Shown here: positions 1 to 12,320 of the stretch, in pieces
Layout: each line of letters begins with the position of its first letter
Position numbering within the stretch: position 1 is the first letter of the stretch
Assembly (NCBI GenBank): GCA_030407005.1
Contig: JAUDYN010000005.1
Location: forward strand, 2,480,001-2,544,000
Direction: 5' to 3'
Length of the DNA stretch: 64,000 nt
Source: Desarmillaria ectypa
Lineage: Eukaryota > Basidiomycota > Agaricomycetes > Agaricales > Physalacriaceae
The notes under the pieces: model-generated
Databases searched by the model: none
What the model was told of the DNA's origin: nothing
What the model saw: only the letters and a program-made list of their open reading frames with translations
Program-made: the position numbers and the translations under genes

Positions 1-47
1 ACATGTTTCAATATGTAATTATTTATCAAGGCTGACGGATTGATGCT

Positions 48-1187
48 CTAGCATGCGCGCATCAGAACTGAAAAGATGACAAATGGAGCACTGATGTTCA
101 CCTTGTCCTGGCTGGAGGATATCTGAACAGAGATATTCGTCTGTCGATTGGCGTGGGAGTAGTAAGGAATGTCCACGTTCGAATCGACGTTCGGTTTGTT
201 AACGCCACCACGATACCCAATTGATTGACGCCGCCGCTTAAAACCTTTGGTAATACGGCTAGAAGACATTACTTGTCCGATACCCACGCCTTGAAATGAG
301 GGATCTGGTAGAACAGAAATCGAATATCCACGTAAGAAAATCGTCTGGCTGGCCGGCATTCCGGGCGTGCCAGTACAATAATTCTGTGTGTGGACGTTTT
401 GTTGTACGTCCCAACTGTACCGCATCAAACCATCCAATCCTGTAGTACCCGCGGTTGAAAACTTCAGCGAAATGGAAGGGGAATCTGGTGGACGCGAATA
501 ACAAGCATTGCCCCAAGAAGGGCACTTGTCGAATCCAGTCACTAGATACAGCATGCCATTCCGGATTTGTCGGTGCTGTGTGGGGCCGTTGAGATATTTG
601 TACCACCCATGAGCATTGGCAGCTGCATATTCTTCGAGAAGATGAGGAAAGACAGAATCGTATCGCTCGCCGCCCTCTGGAAGGACTAGAATGGCGGCTT
701 GAGTGGCCGAACACGTAAATTCATATCCATGTCCTGCCTCGAATTTCACCTGAACGCTATAAAACTTTTGTCAGCAGAAATGGCAGATCATCCAGTACAT
801 GCAGGTGAAAACGTACGGTGTCTGGTCAAGTCGCGTCGACGAGTGGCACCCAGAAGCAGTGAGCACTGTATTTTTCCCATGCATTTCTAGCCGCTCCCCT
901 ACAACAGGCTCTGGGAAGTCAGTCAGTGGTATGAAGTCGGGAGGAACCCTGCCGGAATTGGACAAATCGCTCGCATCCGCGCACACGTTGAAGAGATATG
1001 CAAAGTCGCCCTCATTGGTGAGGTATCCAAGGTCGCCAACACGTGCTTCACCTTTCGTATAGGTAGGAGGAGCGTTAGGATCGCAGTCCGGACGCCAAAG
1101 CGGATAACCGTGGCCTAGAGTCGACATTAGTTGGGCGTAGACGTTCCAGTCGCATTGTTTTGCCATTGAGAATAATTGAGGGAGCAT
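48..1187 (-). CDS. Basidiomycete-specific protein of unknown function
   Basis: Two exons are visible. The first starts at the ATG at 1185-1187 (MLPQLFSMAKQ...) and holds the motifs STLGHGYPLW and VGDLGYLTNEGDFAYLFNVC. An intron with a GTGCTC donor near 870 and an acceptor near 749 then leads, in phase, into VKFEAGHGYEFTCSATQAAI and LVLPEGGE, and the frame stays open to a stop at 48-50. I associate this pattern (GHGYPLW, a 'GDVG' segment, then an E/G-rich 'LLLPEGG' segment) with a large agaricomycete family of unknown function. No signal peptide, membrane segment or catalytic motif is obvious. The C-terminal part is rich in Ser, Asn and Arg. Family members are often followed by further exons, so the 3' end is less certain than the body. 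Confidence 0.6.
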
Positions 1188-2677
1188 GATTCTACTTATA
1201 CTGCGTTGCAATGTGCGTCAAGCGTGCATCGAGATCAGCCAAAGGCTGAGGCTGCATGCTGGGCGTCTCACCTACTTACCTACCCTCCAACACATGGTTG
1301 ATGCATTAGTTAGGTGCTAGCTATATATCGTGTCAACTTTCATTAAAGTACTCTTAATCTAGAGATTGAACCACCCATGTCGCCCAAAATGTCGAGGAAG
1401 TCGACATCACTGGCAATGATAAGTCCTTGAAATTCTATGCAGCAGCTTAGCATCAGCTCAAGCAGGACAAGCACCATGAAACCGACCATTGCACGCCTAA
1501 CATTAAAATCCAAAATCATCCGTTGAAGCCTGGATATCCACCTGCCAGCCGACTCAGCCGTTCTTAATGAACGGTACCCTTGATATGCGGTAAGAATTCA
1601 AACAAATGACTGCTTCAACTATCCTGAAATAGGTATAGTTCATAGCTGCGCGTCCATTACAGTAACGCCGCAATGTGACACTAAAAGGGAGTACTTCATT
1701 AGTTGCACGCCGGAGGTGCATTTTCACTACGCTGGATACAACGAGGACATGGAGCACGTTCATTCTACGCTAACAGCGCCAATACTCAAACACGTATCCA
1801 ACCCACTACCCAAAGACTAGACAAGCATACGTACCGGTGTTCATATAGCGCACACATATTTTCCCGAGAGCGACCCATTACAGGCGGCAGGGTTAACCTG
1901 GTGTCTGGGTCTTGAGAACTCGGCTGAATTGGCAAAAACGAGTGCAGAGTTGAGTAAGTAAGGCTAGGAAAGAGCGGGAGTGTGTGTGCAAAAGGAAGCA
2001 GTGAGGATAAAAAAGGCAGCGGTAGAAGGAGGGATGAGCGGGAAAACAAGCAAAAGCATGTCAGATATGCATCCTGAAACAGGAAGCTCCAGTGAAAAAG
2101 GATCTTGGACTTGAAGATACGGAGAATATCGATAGTGAGTGTACAGCCGAAGATTGATTAAGGTCCAGCCAATGGCTACACGATCTTGCCGTTATTGAAG
2201 GCGATTTAGAACCGACGTTAGACGATTACTCCATGGTGAGCCGGTAGGAAGAGAGAGATGTTAACTTCAAAGTTCAATATCTTACCTGGCAACCTCCATG
2301 TCCTACAGAAACCGTTATGATGGTACAACATGTGCAGAGAAGATTGAACGTACATTGGTTCTAACACCTACTTTTCGTACATCATTAGTAGTGCCAACAT
2401 TTGCATCCGAATGCTGGGACAAGTCATCTAGCTTACCCCGCTCTTCCTCGGCGAGGTAGTAGAAAGTTTGACCTATGATGAGTTCATTAATAAATAAATA
2501 AAAACCATAAAGGTGGACAGGGCCACTTCGGGCCCGAGTCTTCGATGGTCAACTATACACTGTAACTTTCAAACATCCATTGACCAGGGAATCGGAAATC
2601 GGGCATGATCAACAATCATCAAGGCGCAGTCGGGATGCGATGATCAGGCTCAAACCGGATTACTGTTCTCCTGCCAA
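1188..2677. other. Intergenic stretch without a supported gene
   Basis: Short open frames occur on both strands (for example 1554-1763 and 1786-2049 minus), but none has a recognisable motif or a convincing splice partner. A purine-rich tract lies at about 1940-2060. I see no repeat or RNA gene. Confidence 0.5.
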
Positions 2678-2953
2678 TCAATGATCGGCATAGAGAGCAT
2701 CTCCCCGATCTTGCCGCTGATAGACGACGATCGCGACTCTATGACCCAGGGTTGCGACCATCCTGTTGACATTCACCTCGTCGCCTCCATGGTATTTCTG
2801 AGCGGGCGTGTCGTTCTGCATACTTGAAATTCTATGGCGAAAGTCAGCTATGTCACAACGATTCCGGAGGTGTACTTACGAGGGGATCGTAAGGTCAGGA
2901 TAGAAGGCTAAAGCAGGTCGTAGAGTCTCGGACAAACTAGCCGTTACACTCAT
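2678..2953 (-). CDS. Very small two-exon gene, unknown function
   Basis: ATG at 2951-2953 opens a first exon (MSVTASLSETLRPALAFYP...). It ends in ACGATCCCCTC before a consensus donor GTAAGT. The intron carries CTGAC and ends CATAG. The second exon continues in phase (QNDTPAQKYHGGDEVNVNRM, then VATLGHRVAIVVYQRQDRGD) to a TGA at 2678-2680, giving about 75 residues. A TATAAAA box lies about 100 nt upstream of the ATG. No domain is recognised and there is no signal peptide. The consensus intron plus TATA box is the main support. The segment DEVNV also occurs in the 5' exons of the caspase-like gene near 6880, perhaps by chance. It could be a gene remnant. Confidence 0.4.
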
Positions 2954-3053
2954 AAACCTCTCCTCTCGAAAGGTCGAGGAGCTCGCTCTTAGGTGCACTG
3001 TCAGATGGTGGAATGAACGATGGGCGTATCGTTACAATCTCATATGGGACCCG

Positions 3054-3060
3054 TTTTATA
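3054..3060 (-). promoter_or_regulatory. TATA box candidate for the 2678-2953 gene
   Basis: TATAAAA on the minus strand, about 100 nt upstream of the proposed ATG at 2953. Position and sequence fit a core promoter; no other support. Confidence 0.35.
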
Positions 3061-4362
3061 GACAAGGAAAGCTTATTAAATCATCACGAAACTGTTTGAG
3101 CGCTCACACTTGAACCACGTGTCTCTATCACTGAGTGCCATAGTAGTAGCTCTCAGAGCGGTCCTGACTGAATCACAGGTCAGTACAAAGCAGTTGATAA
3201 GTGGCACTTGAGTTATGGCCATAAATAGTAGCTGATACACCATACATGCTATCTTCAGCGCCTAAAAAGAATTGAATATCTGGTCCGAAGGTTCAAGTGA
3301 TCACGAAGGTGCGATGTTTATTCCGCAAGTGTTGGAGAGATACCAACTTTCATCGCGGCATGCCTGAGCCTCGTGTCAGCCTGGAAGTCCAGTAGGAAAT
3401 CATATCGTTCGAAGTAGTAGTCACGGATATGAACATACGGTCAACCTACAGTGCAGAAGCATCACAGGACTGAAGACACATTCTCCGAGCCAGGGGAGGA
3501 ATTAGTCGAATCGAGTAGAAAGCAATGAGAGGGCAAACAAGACTAGGCCAGAATACCGTGGTCGGTACACTGTTGCTTCCCCAACTTAAGAAACTTCGTT
3601 ATCATGACCTAGGGTGCCTTTGTGGCGCTAGCTGCCACGCATCGGCGCTAAAAATCAATGTCGAGATGTACACAGATAAAAGGAAAATGTCCAGAACCTT
3701 CCAGAAGCTGAGAAACAAGTCCTGCCCGAGATGATAATAGGTTTGCCCGACAAATTGCCTACTATCCCAGAGATTATTGTCAGTACTAATCTATCTTTAT
3801 TCCATTCGTAGTCGTTTCTAACCAAATCTACGTGATGATATATCGGCGGCAATGTCCATTGCCAGGGGGACTGATTCGGGTGGGTCTATTATTCAAGTGT
3901 TTCTCAGTTCCGAAGCTCCTCTTGCGGATCAGGTATGGCAGCCGCTATGCAGCAAACTGAAGTCAGAACCAGCGAACAAAACACCGAACTTTCTGTAAGA
4001 TCAAAATGCCCATAACTCACTCGTATAAGGACTTGAGAACATCTTTTTCGACTTTGTCGGACAGGAAGGCTCCTCGAAGTCTCGGCATTAATGTCGGTAG
4101 CAGATGGTAGAGTAATGTGTGTGAAAGAAACCGAGGACCGGGTACAGGACCGGGTACATCGGAAACGGTGAAGGAACCTTATTCATTGGATCATGTAATT
4201 TGGCGAGCTCGACCTGGACAAGAGGTGACGTTAGTGGCTCTGGAGAAGTGTCGACTTCATGCGAAAAGGATGCTGAGATGACAATGGTAGAGACGAAAAG
4301 AGAGGAAGAGGAGAAGACGTGTCGCTGCTGCTCTCAGCCACCACACTGTGAGAAGTCTTGGA
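3061..4362. other. Intergenic stretch, possible unresolved minus-strand exons
   Basis: No recognised gene. On the minus strand an ATG at 4086-4088 opens MPRLRGAFLSDKVEKDVLKS followed by a consensus GTGAGT donor, but the only in-phase acceptor would give a 28-nt intron, which is too short. A second open frame at 3655-3852 has no motif. These may be remnants or parts of an unresolved gene. Confidence 0.35.
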
Positions 4363-7300
4363 TTAGATTGGAAGAGTCCGCTTCTGTATGATTGGCATTG
4401 TCATTGACGCCCATGATCTATCAAGAACGGGCGGAGACGGGGTGTGATTGCCACCACGCCGTATTGTCGAAACTGAGAAAGGGGATGATCGTGAGATACT
4501 TCCAAGGTCTGCAGGTTTAGTGGTCACGAAGAACTTGAAGAAGCAGACATCCACTTCCTGGCCGTCCGGTACAGCGAATGTAAAGGGAGACATGCCGCCG
4601 TTCCCAAAGCCAAGGGTCAGTGTTGAATTCCGTTCAAGGCAAGTGTCGACGGATTGCCCTTCATTACTACTCGAGCTCATCTTCGAGGAGTACCATGCAT
4701 CTGGATCACATCAAAACCAGGTCAGCTCATATCAAGAGCATGAAATATATGCATACCTATTTCTAGGGTGGAGGCGTCAAAGTAAAACAGGTAGGCATAT
4801 AAATCGACATCAGATTCGTTCTGGAGCGTGAATCCATAACTAGGATGTCGATTCGGAGGTAGGGATGTATCCACATCGAGTTGTATGTACTGGCCGTCTT
4901 CGACAGCAGATAACAGATTTTCCTCACTCGGATAGAGGTTAAGCCTTCCAACATGCACTAGTTTTTTCATTTCGATAGAGGCGAAATCGGACATGGGAAG
5001 GGGGCTTGTCATTGTAAGGTGAGAGGTAAAATGCGCGTAGTGATCAATGATGCGCCGAATCCCGGTGACATCATCGATACTAGAAACATAGTAGAGTCGC
5101 GGGGAAAAGCCAATGCATGGTTTGAAGAGACTATTACTTCTGCTGCCCCGTTCAAAGTAGACAGTCCCTCTTTCCAACAGTAGGCAGAGGTCTGCTTGGT
5201 CCGGCTGTTCGGTGGCGCAGACAGGAATTGTGAATTTCGCTTCTTGGTCTTCCGTAAGTATCCGAGTTATTAAATCCGGGAGGGGGCAATGTATGAACAA
5301 GCAGGTCTCAGAGACTTCTATCAGTCGCGCGTACCAGACGCGGCGATTTTTGTATGTCGCGAGGAGAGTAGGCTCTGATGGAGTAAGGTAGGACACAAAT
5401 GTTCCTACTTCATCCACAACTGCAGTCAAAAGCGAATGAGAGTCGGATACAAGGTCTGTTACATATATCCCGAAAGTAGAACCTTTTGTGATACCATGAA
5501 GGGACCCAGCATACAATGTGAAGTGCGATTGCCCATCCTCGCGACGGCAGAGAATTCTAGAGGTATCAGCGAAATCTCTGGAGGAATCAAACAGAAACCG
5601 GTGTAAGTGCTTTCCTTCGAGATGTGGTGTTTGGCTATTAACTCAGGTTCCAGCTCACAATAGCGTTAAGATTAAACCAGCACTCACAATGTTGGCATAA
5701 CAAGGCGATGTATCAATGATTTGTAAGTTAGTCCCCGTGAAGGTGTTCTTCTCATGACCTTGAGCAATGCGCGAGTAAATATGCCTTGCCCATCTTCCTC
5801 AAACGCAGATTGATGACGACTGCACGCCGCCAATACGATATGTGAGTCCCACGGCGAGCCTGAGAAGCCGGAAGTGACGCTTAATCCGCGAGACCTGCGA
5901 GAAGAGATGGTAGAATCATAATTTGGGGAAACTTGTGGGGGATGAAGGATTTGACGTGATCTGAGTCGCGCGTCAGGACGTTGCATACCCCGATTGATAC
6001 CTGCAGCATGACAACAATCGAGTACGACCGTCTGAAACGGCATCAATATTGTGCATGCGATACATTCAGCGTGTACGACGTACAATATTATTACCCTTGG
6101 CTTCTGACAGTCGCAGGAGAAGTCGACTGACTGTTCGGTCTGGAATCCCTTCTATGACATTCTTATCTTCGTCCAGGAGACCCATATCAGCGGGACACAA
6201 CATCTCGATCGTGTTGTTAGAGGTTTCCCAGTCGGTCCATTCGACTGGCTTATTGGCTACAGCCCCGTGCCCAGCGAAGTAAATCACGATAGCGGACCTG
6301 CCACAGGCAATTTTTGGATTTTGGATGAGGCTTGTGAATCCGTCAATAATAGCCGATCTTGTTGCCTGTGAATCGCGAAGGCTGACGATGTTCTCTTGTG
6401 GAGCTCGCAGGTCCTCACGGAGATATCCTTCGAATTTATCGGCGTCACTAGCGGCCCCTTGTAAATTTTCGTACCCCGAAAATTTGTATTCGCTGATACC
6501 CATGACCAGGGCGAAAATAGCGTGAGTTTGCCTAGCATGAGAAATCAGCTGGCGCCTACGTTAGAAAAACTCGACATCCTACAGAACTTCAGAGACGTCT
6601 CGACTATCTGTTGTCTTCAATGGAAAGCGACTCTGATCCTACGAAAAATTGTTAGCTAGTTCTAAGCTAATAGAGTTGAAAGAGCACAAGCGTACATGGT
6701 CCACCTTTTCTATCTGTTTACATGTAGGGACAGCATTGACGTCGAAGGACTAGCAACGAAAAAAAAGTAAATTGACGTAGTACACGTTATAATCAGAATA
6801 CGCATGCTGACCTATGATATTATACATGGGATTAGCGCTGTGCTTGAAAAACATCCTAGGATGATATATGACAACGACATTCACCTCGTCGTGTCTAGTC
6901 AACACCGGGAAGGAGGGGGTGGCAGTTCTAGTTGCATCGGCTGCATTAGCGTTGGCAGCGTCCATCCGTGACTCGGACACGCTGAGGGTACAACCTGGCT
7001 CCTTATTGTCTTCACTTTCCGAATCCTCAAAGGTATTGCCAGGACCTGACACCAATCTTCTTGTCATATCCTCGGTTGTCCCAACATCCTGGTATTGAGT
7101 TATAGTGTCCACAGTTTGCGACGGAGAATAATAAGCTCACCCGGTGTCTAAAATCCGAGTCCGAGCCTTCGCCTGATGATAAGCGAGCATTTTCCGTCCA
7201 GCATGTGTCCAGCATGGGCGTTAGGAGTGGCTTGGAAGGATTTTCGTCGGTCTTGACGACCTTTGCTGATCGAAGTCCTAATAATAATTTGTATCCAGAG

Positions 7301-7462
7301 TGCGGTGGCGACGACAAGGCTGAACGAACCACGTTCTGCTTCGCCTTTACAGCATACCAAAGGGCCATCGACTGTCGCAGGACCCAGTCTTGCTTCCGAG
7401 CGCCAAAGAGCGCAAGCCTGCCCGCGACTGGGGTATCTATAATCGAGAGTCATTGTAGTCAT
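4363..7462 (-). CDS. Caspase-like (peptidase C14) protein
   Basis: The core starts LQTHAIFALVMGISEYK, the usual first strand of fungal caspase-like domains. It has the catalytic His in IYFAGHGA (about 6270) and the catalytic Cys in VLDCCHAAG (about 6015). The C-terminal half carries GSIHGI-like, DVDTSLPP and EVDVCFFKFFVTTKPADLG motifs of the extra beta-rich region I know from agaricomycete caspases, ending at the stop at 4363-4365. Upstream exons chain in phase: 6531 leftward, 6583-6638, 6696-6749, then 6786-7088 and more from 7141 upward. This 5' part is acidic and Ser-rich, and its first exon (MTTMTLDYRYP, ATG at 7462) is tentative, as is the 36-nt intron at 6750-6785. I see no NACHT or TPR domain, so it looks stand-alone. 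The family is thought to act in regulated cell death; the substrate is unknown. Confidence 0.75.
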
Positions 7463-7500
7463 GGATAGATGTTGTCTTGTTATTTTGCCAGCTGTATGTA

Positions 7501-7508
7501 TTTATATA
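7501..7508 (-). promoter_or_regulatory. TATA box candidate for the caspase-like gene
   Basis: TATATAAA on the minus strand, about 40 nt upstream of the proposed ATG at 7462. It supports a transcription start there and therefore the long 5' extension of the caspase-like gene. Confidence 0.35.
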
Positions 7509-7740
7509 AACGCCCAACCTGGATTTAAGGCTTCACATAAGCATCCGAGGTACTTGGCTGTTGTAAAGTGCATGGTTCTTGTCGGCACAGAACAGTAAGA
7601 GAAGGATAGATCGTGTTCATCCACTGTACCTATTCATATCATAATTACAGAAAACATATAATAATACACACAGCCTTGTAGTAAGTAACAAGCAAACAGC
7701 AGAGTTAAAAAGAGATGAAAAGATAAAGAGATGGACGCTA

Positions 7741-10700
7741 TCATGACCCAGATGAAGTAGCGGCAACACGCTTCTCCACTACCCGTCGGTGAGTATTATT
7801 TCTCAAGTGCACCTCAAAATTTGAAAGGGTCTCGCCCGGACCAGGCTTGTACAACTACATGCACAAGTTAGAAGCAGCCGCCTCGCCGGAACACCAGAAC
7901 ACACCTTGCCAGGACAGTCTAGACATTTAATCCGCCACTCTGGGTCACTATTCGCTGTGACCTTGCGGAGAGCCACCTCAAATTTATCAGATGGGAAACG
8001 GTATTGAATGCCTTGCATACAGGTGGCTAGCCATTGAGGGGGCTGGGTGTCGTCTATCGTCAGAACACTTTTTACAAAGACGACGGCTCAAGTCTGCTCA
8101 CCCACGACCGTTGGGAAGGTGGTCCCGGAGGCCCGGATTGGGTGGGCGGTGGCGCCGATGATTCTTGGACAGAGGTGGAGGCATCCGGCGGCGGCGACGT
8201 GGAAGCAGGCGCCGGAGGGGGGGCAGAAGCAGGCGCAACAACGGGTGTATGACTACTGGTCCCATTCGCCTTTACCCGCTGAGCCAAGGGAGCCTCCGAC
8301 GCGCTTGATGTCGTTGACACAGGAGAAAGGGCGGTTTCCGCTTTCGACGGAGGCGGCGCAGGCGACAGTCTTGGCGCAGAATCTTCGTCTGGTTTAACCC
8401 TGGGGGACTGAGGCTCTGAAGCTGGAGTCGTTGGGACCGTTCCGCTCTGTGCCCGCAACGCAGCAGCACCTCCCTTCTTCTTGCCAATCGTTCTCGCGAG
8501 CTCACTGTCTCGTTTGACATTTGAATGGAAATCAGGATCCGTGTTGTATTCAACCGGCCGAGGACGACGATGCCGATGCCAGAACTTGCCTAAAACAGGG
8601 GTCATCAGTATCACTGCAAGATCCATATTTAAGCACACACCGCAAGTACCGCATTGTGACTTGTCGCCCAATGGACCTTTCCTCCTGCCAATAGCAATAC
8701 TCTCGGGACAACCACAGTTGGAACAGTGCCATACACCATCTATAAAGTTAGCGTGTTGGCCATCAGCGAATTCCTTCTCCTTGGCTTCTCGTTCTAACTC
8801 TTTCGCTCTCTTCGCCGTCACCACCTTAGGGAGAGCGTTCATAGAGTGCACAGCATCACCATCCAATGTGGAAGACGCGCCATCTGCAGCAGTAGAGGGA
8901 GGCACCGAGGTGAGTTTGGCCCGAGGCCGTAAGACGGACGGAGGTAATGGCGGGGCCTTGAAGTGTCCTTTCGGCTTCTTCTCCTTGGGAGCGGCAGGCT
9001 GTAGGTTGTTGGGGAGCGGTGGGAAGTGTTTGAGGAAGGAGGGGTGTCCCATTTTCGGATGCCACCATATTTGCAATGGTGAGTGAAGCTGCTGCAGCTG
9101 CAGCTCTGCGCGATGTGGGCGCATTAGCGGCAACCTGCAGAGCAAGAATAGCGGGATCCAACTCGGGAAACCCAATGGCAGGTGTCCGATAGGTCCTGAT
9201 CGGCTCCCGGTCTGGTAACGCGATACCTCGCCGGCCCCTTGTATTTCGTTTTCGCCGCTTATTCATGTCCTTGTCACGCTCCTTCTCGTGTCGTTCGATC
9301 TCGCCGTCACTAAGATAGTTCAGCATCGGTGTAAATGACTGTACTTGATCTAGTCCTCGAGCACCCGATGATAAGCCGGGAAGGAATGAATTGCGCAGCT
9401 CATCATCTTGTATCGGTGTACCATCGGAAGGATGGCCAACCAGGAAGAGGGACTTTTGATACGCCTGCACCTGTTCTCGGATAGAGTGGGCAATGGCAGT
9501 TCTGGATCAACTTGAATTATAGCATTCGACCTGGAAACGCTGCAAACACACCTAAATTCACCGCCCAAGCCCAGCTCTTGAACATATATGTCCGCAAAGC
9601 TTTCAGGGGACGCATGCGGATTTTCTATATCCCATTCGAACTGGTCATCAAGCTTCATCGCCCCGACAATGATATCCAGCTAGCACAATCGGGTTAAGAA
9701 AACCTTCCAGACGGTATAGTTTTGAAACTAACCTTGATAACAATTCTCATATCTTCGTGTGTCTCGTTCTCATCCATATTCAAGTCTTCCACGCCCACGA
9801 TTTGTTCATCTTCAACCACTTTCCGGCGCTTTCGACCCTTCTCAACTCCATCAACGGCAAAATCTTTCCTCGCGCGTTTTCGCCACTTCCTCCACCACAA
9901 TGCGCTCTCCTCGTCCAACTTTCCTGTCGCCAGTGTGCCCAATTCATCGTCGGCAACATAATCACCTCCTTCGCCATCGTAATTGGTCGAATGTGCTTTA
10001 AAATCACTGAGTTGATCCTGGATAGATTTGATGATAACGGAATGATAGCTTGAAGATAGGTTATAATCTTCAACCACAGTTTGTGCGAAATTTTCCGGAG
10101 TAATCACAGGGTCTGTAATAGGAGTCAGCTGCCGAAGTCTTTTGTACAGGCGGATAGACATACCATTCAAGTTCCAAACGAATGTGTCCCGCATTTTATG
10201 GTGTTGCTCGACATCGAACTCCAGTCGGATGGGTACGAGCTGCTCTGGCAAGTTGGCGTACCTAGCGTCAATCTTTCTGGGCCTGATGAATGATAAGCAT
10301 CGCGACAGATAAAAGATGGAAAGAAAAAAAAAACACACAGCTTCAAACCCTCTCTCTTGACGGTTTTACCTCGTCTGCTATCCCTTCTAGGTCTTGAATT
10401 TGGATACCTGACATCGAATCCTCTTCCCCGGTTACCCCATGGCGGCACGACGGCCCCCAAACCAACATTTACGCCGCCGCCTCTTTCCCACCACCTTTTG
10501 CCTAGCGCTTCCCGCTCCGCTGCCATCCGCTTCCGCATCTCCCCATACATGTTCTCGTATTCCTTATCAAGCTTCATCCAGTCCTTGACGTCGTTGATTT
10601 CTGTTTCGCTCAACTCCGGAATTAGCTTTAACGAATCTTTGAGTGGTACCGTAGTGATTTCTGTTACAGCTGAGTTTGTTGGCGGCAGCGGAGGGAGCTT

Positions 10701-12320
10701 TGCAACAACAGGTGCAGGGGTCACTGATGCTGGAGCGGAAGCAGGTGCCGGAGCGGTCACAGTTGGCGCGGCCGATGCGGGTGTAGGAACACGAGTTGGC
10801 GTAGACACTGAAACAGAAGCGCTTAGAGGAACGGGAGTCGGCATTGTAGACGGGCCGGAAGGCATGGGTGTAGGGGCAGGCGCTTGTTGGGGCACTTGTT
10901 GGACCGGCGGGAGAGGCTGTGGTGTCATCAACGCATTCAAATTTATTGGTGTTGCCGTCCGCGGAGTTGTGGGTGTTTGAGGGACAGCATTCACTCTGTT
11001 CGGCGCAGGCGTGACTTTCATAGCGCCACTACCAACCAATCCAGCACTATTCGAACTCGCAGACATTGGCCTCGTTGGCGAGACGCTTCCGGTGTTACTA
11101 ATCGGGTACCCACCACTGGTTACACCCACTGGAGGAAACATGCTAGGTCCGGCACTGTCAATCCTTGGGCTTCCTGCAGCGCGAGCACCCACAGGTGATG
11201 TCTGACCATGCTGAGGATATACATTTCCAGGTTGTTGATCAGGTATCGATTTGGGAAACATAGAAGGGTTCCCTCCTCCTCCACCGCCCATCATGTCTCC
11301 GATACGACTAGGCGGACGGACCTGGTCGACGCTGGGAGCCCTTCTCATACCCATTGCAGTTCCTGGGCGCGCTCCTGGTGGAGGAGGCGGCATCATAGTG
11401 GGTCCATGAGAGCTGGCACTAGAGGGTCTGTCGTTGCCAAATCCAGCGCCAGGGAACTGCTGATGAGGTTGGGGTTGAGGCTGCTGCTGGGGCTGCTGGT
11501 TTATCATGCCTCCCATCTGTGCCATCATCTGGAGCTCTTGTTGTCTCTGTCGTTCTTTGATTTTCATCGACATCCGCTCCATCACAATTTGCTTGTCATG
11601 CTGATTGAGGCTTGCGAACTGCTCACGGGTCAATCCTGCCATTTGGAGCATCATGCTGAACTGCTGCTGCTGTTGTTGGGTCATCATGCCGGGTTGTGGT
11701 CCGTGAGTCACTACAGGAGTAGGCTGGGGTTGGCCGCTCATCATGGTGCCGCCATTCATGCCGCCGAACTGGTTCGCAAAGCCACCACCTCCGCCCATCG
11801 AACCACCGAGCGATGTCGCTGTGATACCACTCATCGACGTTCCGGGGCGCTGCATAGACATGCCGTCTACCATATTCGTAGGTGGGGCACCGCCGGGGGC
11901 ATTCATCATGTTGGGTAACGGGGTCGATACGCCCATTCCAAGCCCGCCCATGTTCATGCTACCCATGCCCATACCCATCCCTGCAGTGTTGAGACTGCCG
12001 CTGCTGCCGCCTCCCATGTTCATCATGTTCATATTCATTCCGCCGCCGCCGCCGCCGTTCATCATTCCCCTCTCACGAAGAATCTGGGCAGGGCTCATAC
12101 CCCCGCCACCACTTCCAGCCATCATGTTCATGTTGGTGGCCATTCCACCTCCCATTCCAACCCCCATAGCACCTCCCATGCCCCCTCCCATGCCGCCCAT
12201 AAGTTGGGCGGGGTTGATACCTCCTGCGCCAGAGAGAAGAGCTGCTGGGTTGATGCCTTGGCCATGAGCTTGTTGATGAGGGAAGGGGGACTGCGAAGCT
12301 GTAGGGTAGGATTGATTCAT
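7741..12320 (-). CDS. SNF5: SWI/SNF chromatin-remodelling subunit SNF5 (SMARCB1/INI1 family)
   Basis: Starts at ATG 12318-12320 (MNQSYPTASQSPFP). The first exon (about 660 aa) is Met/Gly, Gln and Pro/Ala/Thr-rich low-complexity sequence, then a short conserved helix (PELSETEINDVKDWMKLDKE). The SNF5 domain follows in later exons: LPEQLVPIRLEFDVE, MRDTFVWNLNDPVITPENFA, DDQFEWDIENP and GEFRTAIAHSIREQV. Near the C-terminus is a GATA-like zinc finger (CSNCGCP, then CGTCGKFWHRHRRPRPVEYN after removing a 51-nt in-frame intron at 8590-8640). The last exon ends LYKPGPGETLSNFEVHLRN with the stop at 7741-7743. SNF5 is a core subunit of nucleosome-remodelling complexes. Between about 8999 and 9065 the reading frame shifts by +1, which needs either a 67-nt intron or an indel. 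Confidence 0.93.

Noticed and set aside
4086..4088. Possible start of a small minus-strand gene (MPRLRGAFLSD)
   Set aside because: The only in-phase intron would be 28 nt, below a workable size; kept only as a note in the intergenic entry.
2769..6894. 16-bp identical segment (GACATTCACCTCGTCG) near 2769 and 6879, both reading DEVNV
   Set aside because: A 16-bp match is expected about by chance in a window of this size, and similarity does not extend beyond it.
11743..12267. Long plus-strand Pro/Met-rich open frame
   Set aside because: It is the antisense shadow of the Met/Gly-rich N-terminus of SNF5.
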